Origin: Azolla caroliniana
Taxonomy: Eukaryota > Polypodiophyta
DNA length: 64,000 bases
Direction: 5' to 3'
Assembly: GCA_043228905.1 (NCBI GenBank)
Contig: JBHGNT010000004.1
Location: 6,758,001-6,822,000 of the forward strand
Made by a program: the position numbers and the translations under genes. Position 1 is the first letter of the stretch; every line of letters starts with the position of its first letter. Of this stretch, positions 58,855 to 64,000 are shown one piece after another. The notes below the pieces were generated by a model, which was not told the origin of the DNA, did not search any database, and saw only the letters and a list, made by a program, of their open reading frames with translations.

Positions 58855-59715
58855 ATGAATACTCAAATGGGGAGCGCTCTCCCTACCGAGAAGTTGGATC
58901 GAAACAACTTTGCATCTTGGGAGTACAAGATGCACCAATACCTTGTTGGAGCTACATCAAAGGAGCTACATCAAAGGAGCGCATGAAGACCGACCCGCCG
59001 AAGCGGCTCTCGGATATGCGACACGGGAGCAAGCCGCAAGCCGCAAGCTGCAAGCCGCGTGATGTATTGTTTGGCAACATGTGTTCACGACCACATGCTC
59101 GGTTACATTCGAGAAGCCAAGACACCAAAGGAAGCGTGGGAAAATCTACGAAAGATTTTCACCGCCAACACGACCGCGAGGAAGCTTCAACTCCACCAAG
59201 AGTTGAACAACATTCAACAAAGGGACATGTCCATCACGACATACACCTTGAAGATCAAGGAGCTTTGCAACTCACTCGGCTCAATAAGTGTAAGAATAGA
59301 TGATGATGAGATGGTGCAAATATGCCTCGGCGGCCTTGCACCACGGTTCGGCACGATGTGAACCGTCGTTCTAGCACTGGAGAAATCTCCCTCCTTCGAG
59401 CTCCAATCAATGCTATTGATCGAAGAAAACCACGGGCCTACAAGGAGCAATGAGTCGGAAGGCCACATGCTCTACACACACTCTAATGGAGGAAGAGTAC
59501 GCGGACGAGTGAGAAGCCGATTCGGCCAAGGACAAGGCGGACGAGGTCCGACCTACGATAACAACTTCCAATTTCGGCCGCAAAAAGGAGGCCAATGAGG
59601 AACCTTCGCAAGAAGGGGGAGCTTCCAATCCAGCCCGAGCCGTCAAAACGCAACCGAATGCGGATATTGCGGAAAGCTCGGCCACCACGAAGAAGAGTGC
59701 CGAAAGAAGATGCGT
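58855..59715 (+). pseudogene. Copia E gag with zinc knuckle
   Basis: ATG at 58855 (MNTQMGSALPTEKLDRNN, FASWEYKMHQYLVG), then a scrambled part with a short tandem duplication (GAGCTACATCAAAG twice near 58950-58980), then VMYCLATCVHDHMLGYIREA and KLQLHQELNNIQQRDMSITT up to a TGA near 59358. It resumes at 59410 (SMLLIEENH, Arg/Gly-rich), has a TGA at 59596, and the zinc knuckle CGYCGKLGHHEEEC at about 59660-59700. Confidence 0.85.
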
Positions 59716-61550
59716 GAATCGGCTTCCACAAGCCGACAACTCACGAATTACACACACAACTCCGACTACGAAGATCGTGGCGGAATATATGCACACAACT
59801 TCGACCGTGGCAAAATGTACGGGCACAACTCTGACTACGAAGATCGTGGCGGAATGTATGCGCACAACTCCGACCGTGGCGGAATGTTCATGATGAAACA
59901 TAGAGCAAACTCTATGTCGGCCGCTACCTCAACTAGTGCCTCTGGTCCGGAAGACGTATGGTTCGTCGATTCCAGTGCCTCGAACCATATGACATCACAT
60001 CAAGAATGGTTCCGAGAACTTCGAGAGCCGGAGCGACCCGGTTATATCGAAACCGGAGATGACACTACGCACCCGATTCGGCACATCGGCAATGTTCCGT
60101 TCGGAAAAGAAGGTAAGAAAAATTACGTTAAAAATGTCTTGCATGTACCGACCATTACGAAAAATTTGGTCTCCGTCGGCCAAATTGTAGAGCAAGGTAT
60201 GCAAGTTCGATTTAATCAAGGCGGTCGCTTCATCGAAAAACAGGGCCGACTCATTGCACGCGGACGAAGAGAGGGCCGAATGTTCATTCTCGACCCACAC
60301 GAGATGAAATCGGCCATGTTCGCAAAGGGCATGAAAGCCGACTCCGACATAGAGTTGTGGCACAAGCGAATCGGCCACATCAATCTCAACAAACTAAAAG
60401 CAATGAAATCGAAAGGGGTCGTCATCGAACTCCCGACATTCAAAGAAAAGGAGATTGAAGGTGTATGCGAAGCGTGCCAATTCGGCAAGCAACACCGACA
60501 CCCATTCCCGAAAGAGCGGAACGTGAGCAAAGGTCTACTTGACGTAGTCCATTCCGACGTATGGGGACCAGTGCAGACGGTTACATTCGGCGGATGCCGA
60601 TATTACGTGCTCTTCATCAACGACTTCTCTACCCGATGTGGCAAAAGAGCGAAGTGTTCGGACACTTCCAAAATTTCAAGAATGAAGTCGAGAAAGCCAC
60701 GAGCCGACATGTACGATGCCTTCGATCGGATGGCGGCAAGGAGTACTTCTCGGACGATTTCACGACGTATCTCCGAAAGGAAGGAATTCCGCGAGAATTC
60801 ACTTGCCGACACACTCCGCAACAAAACGGAGTAGCCGAGCGCAAAAATCGGCACATCCTCGAAGTAATGCGGGCCATGATGAATGAGAAGCATATGCCCA
60901 AGTCATATTGGGCCGAAGCTGCAAATACGACCGTCTACCTAATGAACCGGTGCACAACATCCGGCATGCACGAGGTCACTCCGCACGAAAAATACTTCGG
61001 AAAGAAGCCGGACTTATCGCACATCCGGATTTTTGGCACGATAACGTACGTGCACATCCCCAACGAGAAGCGTCAAAAGCTTGACCCGAAGTCGGAGAAA
61101 TGTATCCTCGTAGGATACTCATTAGAGCAAAAGGGGTACAAGTGCTACAACCCCTCAACTCGAAAATCTCGAGTAAGTCGAGACGTCGTTTTTGACGAGT
61201 CTGCATCCTGGTATGCACCAGAGACAACTCCAACTCCGACACCGCTCGACCTAGAATTCGCTGAACAAGAGATCGAGGATGAAGATTGCCTTATGCGCAT
61301 ATTCGAAGAAAGTCTGATCACAACCCGACTGAGCGGACCACAAGAGCCTTTGAGCGATCAAAGCACATCACGGCCTAGCCCGAAGATGGACAAAGGCAAG
61401 GCGAAAATGGCGGAATATGAAGACGATCTCTTCGACGACGATGAATCGACTCACTCACTCGATAGTGAGTTCAGTGGTTTCGAGATACCAATCGGAGCTA
61501 AGAAAGCCCTCATCTCTGCAAATGAAAAGCTCCGCCGATCCTCGTGAAAA
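59710..61550 (+). pseudogene. Copia E protease, integrase and linker
   Basis: From 59710 the frame has a 23-residue tandem duplication (HNSDYEDRGG..., period 69 bp, 59755-59890), the protease site WFVDSSASNHMTS near 59960, PIRHIGNVPFGKEG, the pre-integrase LWHKRIGHINLNKL and CEACQFGKQH, and VHSDVWGPVQ with FINDFS near 60610-60630 (second Asp is Asn). A frameshift at about 60630 passes to the frame with SDGGKEYFSDDF, TPQQNGVAERKNRHILEVMR and RKSRVSRDVVFDESASWYAPE. The linker ends at a stop near 61546. Confidence 0.88.
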
Positions 61551-62979
61551 GAACCTCGTAAGCCGATTTGGCTATAACGATTATATGGCATACCATTACA
61601 CCTTTATGATGAAGGTAGCGACAGTACGGGAGCCGGAAACCTTTTCAGAAGCCGCGAAGGACCCGCGATGAATTGAAGCAATGAACGAGGAGATGCAGGC
61701 ACTACGGAAGAACAAGACGTTGGATCTCGTTCCCACCTCACCACACAAAAAGGCGATCGGATGCAAATGGATCTACAAGGTGAAGTATAACACCGATGGC
61801 TCCGTAAACCGCTACAAAGCTCGACTCGTAGCGAAAGGATACGCTCAGACGCATGGCGTCGACTACGAAGAGACCTTTGCCCTAGTGGCAAAGATGACGA
61901 TGGTGCGGACCGTAATTGCGATTGTCGTGGCGAAAGGGTGGCACCTCCATCAAATGGACGTCAAGAACACCTTTCTATAAGGCGAATTAGAAGAGGAGGT
62001 GTACATGATCCAACCACCCGGCTTCAACTCGAGCACCCATCTGAAGGCTGTTTCCGACTCAAGAAGCCACTCTTAGGCCTCAAGCAAGCACTGCGTGCTT
62101 GGCATTCGAAGATAACGCAATATCTTCATCAAATCAACTTCCGTATGTCAAAATCGGACAACTCCCTCTACATACGAAGCGATTCCACAAGTCCGATCAT
62201 CATCATTTTATATGTGGATGACCTAGTCATTGGAGGTGAGCATCTCGTCGAAATCAATAAAGTCAAATCCCTCCTTTCCGACAAGTTCGAGATGACGGAC
62301 ATGAAGGAGCTCCACTACCTCGGCATCAAGGTAATTCGGACTCCGGTCGGAATCATGATCTCTCAATGACACTACATCCTCAACTTGTTATACAAGTTCG
62401 GGATGGTTGAGTGCAAATCCGCGGCAACCCCACTCGATCGTAATCTCAAACTAGATGCAAACTCCGGCACCAAAGCATGTGAGCCGACTCAATATCGGCA
62501 ACTCATCGGGAGTCTCATCTACCTCACGATCACACAATCCGATCTCAGTTATCCGGTCGGTCTCCTTAGCCAATTCATGCAAACACCGCGTGATACTCAC
62601 TTGGATTGCGCTAAGCGAGTTCTACGCTACGTGAGCGGCACAATGGATTGCGGCATCCTCTATAAGACCACGATGCCAATATGACTCGAGGGGTACACAG
62701 ATGCCGATTGGGCTGACTATAAAGTTGATAGAAGATCAACCTCCGGATTTGTTTTCTCCCTCGGCAGTGGAGCAATATCCTGGAGTAGCAAGAAGCAGCC
62801 TACCGTCACTCTTTCGAGTACGGAGGCAGAATATAGGGGCGCAGCCGTATGGCTCAAGAGGATTTTGAAGGATCTGGGCGTACCCATCAAGGATCCGACT
62901 TCCCTTTACTACGACAACATGAGCAGTATCTATCTGGCTTGGAACCCGGTGTTCCACCCGCGGACAAAGCACATCGAAG
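61551..62979 (+). pseudogene. Copia E reverse transcriptase and RNase H
   Basis: Linker end FMMKVATVREPETFSEAAKDPR, then RT from 61681: MNEEMQALRKNKTLDLVP, CKWIYKVKYNTDGSVNRYKA, KGWHLHQMDVKNTFL and a TAA at 61978; after a frameshift KKPLLGLKQALRAWHSKI, then IIILYVDDLVIGG near 62205-62240 (YVDD box intact) and a TGA at 62367. RNase H follows ([47 protein letters not shown]) and stops at TKHIEV, where copia F begins. Confidence 0.88.
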
Positions 62980-63244
62980 TGTTAAACCCAGTGCTCGGCC
63001 ACAACCGAGGAATAGGATCAAATCACAGAAAAACAGGAAATACAAAAATGCACGAAGACAATAGAGAGAAGAGTACACAGGATATTTTACGTGGAAAACC
63101 CTAAGTGGGAAAAACCACGGGAGTCCTCAAACTCCAACTATCACTATAAACAGAGATGTACAATGGTGAAGCTACAAGGCAACAACCTTGAGCTCACTGT
63201 CTTCGCCACAGGTGGCGGTAATACACAGAGGCAACGACCTCTTC

Positions 63245-63275
<31 letters not shown>

Positions 63276-63678
63276 CTGCTCACTTAGCTCCCACTAAGTG
63301 GAAAACCAGAAAAATGAGTAACAACATACAGCCAGCAGCACTAAACAGTTTGCCCTAAGTCATATTTATACACATATGACTTTCGGACTATTTACAAATA
63401 TAGCTTCAAAGGGCTCTTGGAAAACATATTCACAAATACGTCCCCGCATCCGGATCTCTCTCCGGGTACATTCGTCATCCGGCTCCGTAGCCGGGTCTTC
63501 ATCATCCGGTTCCGAAACCGGGTCTTCATCATCCGGTTCCGTAACCGGGTCTTCATCATCCGGTTCCGTAACCGGGTCTTCATCATCCGGTTCCGATACC
63601 GGGTACTCCTCATTCGGGTCTTCATTCCCGATTCCCGGACATCTGACCATCCCATCAGGAGGGACCGTAATCCCAACA
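62980..63678 (-). repeat. Copia F 3' LTR (699 bp)
   Basis: On the minus strand it starts TGTTGGGATTACGGTCCCTC right after a purine tract (AAGGGGGAGTT) and ends GGGTTTAACA at 62980, with short inverted ends TGTT/AACA. It holds a (CT)n run at 63247-63273 and a 27-bp tandem array. Confidence 0.88.
63470..63612. repeat. 27-bp tandem array in the copia F LTR, about 5 copies
   Basis: Unit near CCGGGTCTTCATCATCCGGT plus TCCGTAA; in one minus frame it reads EDPVTEPDD repeated. The array lies in the U3 side of the LTR, where copia enhancers are often repeated, so a promoter role is possible but unproven. The repeated frame is not part of Pol. Confidence 0.85.
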
Positions 63679-63688
63679 AACTCCCCCT

Positions 63689-64000
63689 TCACTTCGGCAT
63701 GGGATGTCTTTCCAGTCCGACCCTCTTCCGGCATGCTTCCAGCTTGTCGGGTGTGAGCACCTTGGTCAGCATATCCGACCCGTTCTCGTCCGTGTGGATC
63801 TTCGTCAGCACGAACTCCTTGTCTTCTATCCTTTCCCGGATCCAGTGGTATCTACGCTGGATGTGTTTCGTCCGGGAATGGTAGGCCGCGTTCTTCGCAA
63901 GGTGGATGGCACTCTGACTATCGCAGTAGAGCCGGTACTCCTCCTGCCGGATACCAAGCTCTCTAATGAAGTCCTTCATCCATATTATTTCCTTGCCGGC
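63689..64000 (-). pseudogene. Copia F RNase H C-terminal part (partial, runs off the window)
   Basis: The minus-strand frame reads MKDFIRELGIRQEEYRLYCD, then SQSAIHLAKNAAYHSRTKHI, RRYHWIRERIEDKEFVLTKI, then SDMLTKVLTPDKLEACRKRVGL and a stop near the purine tract at 63689. No break is seen in the visible part, so the whole element may be young or even intact; only its 3' end is here. Typed as pseudogene only because it is a partial gene. Confidence 0.85.

Larger units (their letters stand above)
62980..64000 (-). mobile_element. Copia F: 3' LTR and RNase H end of a second copia family, nested in copia E
   Basis: Minus-strand element that enters from the right edge. Its LTR lies at 62980-63678 and abuts the copia E RNase H codons for HIEV. 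The likely 5-bp target is CGAAG (62975-62979), with the other copy beyond the window. The RNase H is unlike that of A, B and E, closer to the Tnt1/Tork style. Confidence 0.88.

Noticed and set aside
59413-59901. 162-codon minus-strand frame inside copia E
   Set aside because: Antisense shadow of the gag and protease coding DNA with its 69-bp duplication; no independent support.

Overview
The window is nuclear DNA of a land plant, most likely a homosporous fern or another lineage with swimming sperm. Genes are split by spliceosomal GT-AG introns. One is a nuclear gene for plastid ribosomal protein L6 and another an intronless PLS-class PPR gene, both plant hallmarks. A CYB5D1-type cytochrome b5 gene is also present; in animals this family is tied to motile cilia, and I would not expect it in flowering plants. 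The PPR protein, with nearly identical blocks of about 100 residues, resembles the fern/lycophyte style. The clade call is inference; 'plant nuclear genome' is solid.

Layout. 1-4969: a scrambled Ty1/copia element (copia A), minus strand, with one LTR, an inverted plus-strand fragment at the left edge and a 378-bp insertion carrying three plant telomere units. 5695-10340 (+): a nine-exon ubiquitin C-terminal hydrolase gene of UCHL3/UCH3 type, 238 aa, all catalytic residues present. 10.4-14.9 kb: intergenic, holding a decayed retropepsin fragment split by a 552-bp hAT-type MITE. 14896-17424 (-): four-exon CYB5D1 homologue (230 aa) whose first intron is almost entirely a 30-bp minisatellite. 17872-17943 (-): tRNA-His(GTG). 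18.2-22.2 kb (+): degenerate LINE with endonuclease, reverse transcriptase and a cysteine-rich C-terminus. 23595-27288 (-): eight-exon mitochondrial carrier with a long N-terminal extension (about 587 aa). 29110-31302 (-): three-exon plastid ribosomal protein L6.

32.6-40.2 kb is a transposon pile-up: a gypsy-type protease fossil, a copia element (B) with both LTRs and a target duplication but no reverse transcriptase, the copia (C) next to it, and a truncated minus-strand copia (D) with a 600-bp insertion between two polypurine tracts. 40.2-47.5 kb shows no gene I can support. 48292-49784 (+): two-exon OXS3-like stress/chromatin protein with an upstream ORF overlapping its start codon. 51618-53690 (-): 690-aa PPR protein. 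54.2-54.8 kb: tandem arrays. 56.9-64.0 kb: a nest in which a LINE 3' part is interrupted by copia E, itself interrupted by copia F.

The host genes are independent housekeeping or organelle genes: ubiquitin recycling, a putative ciliary b5 protein, mitochondrial transport, plastid translation, stress response and organelle RNA processing. They do not form an operon-like unit. No CRISPR, plasmid or prokaryotic defence feature is visible. Multi-exon models were built by hand from splice signals, reading phase and protein family resemblance.
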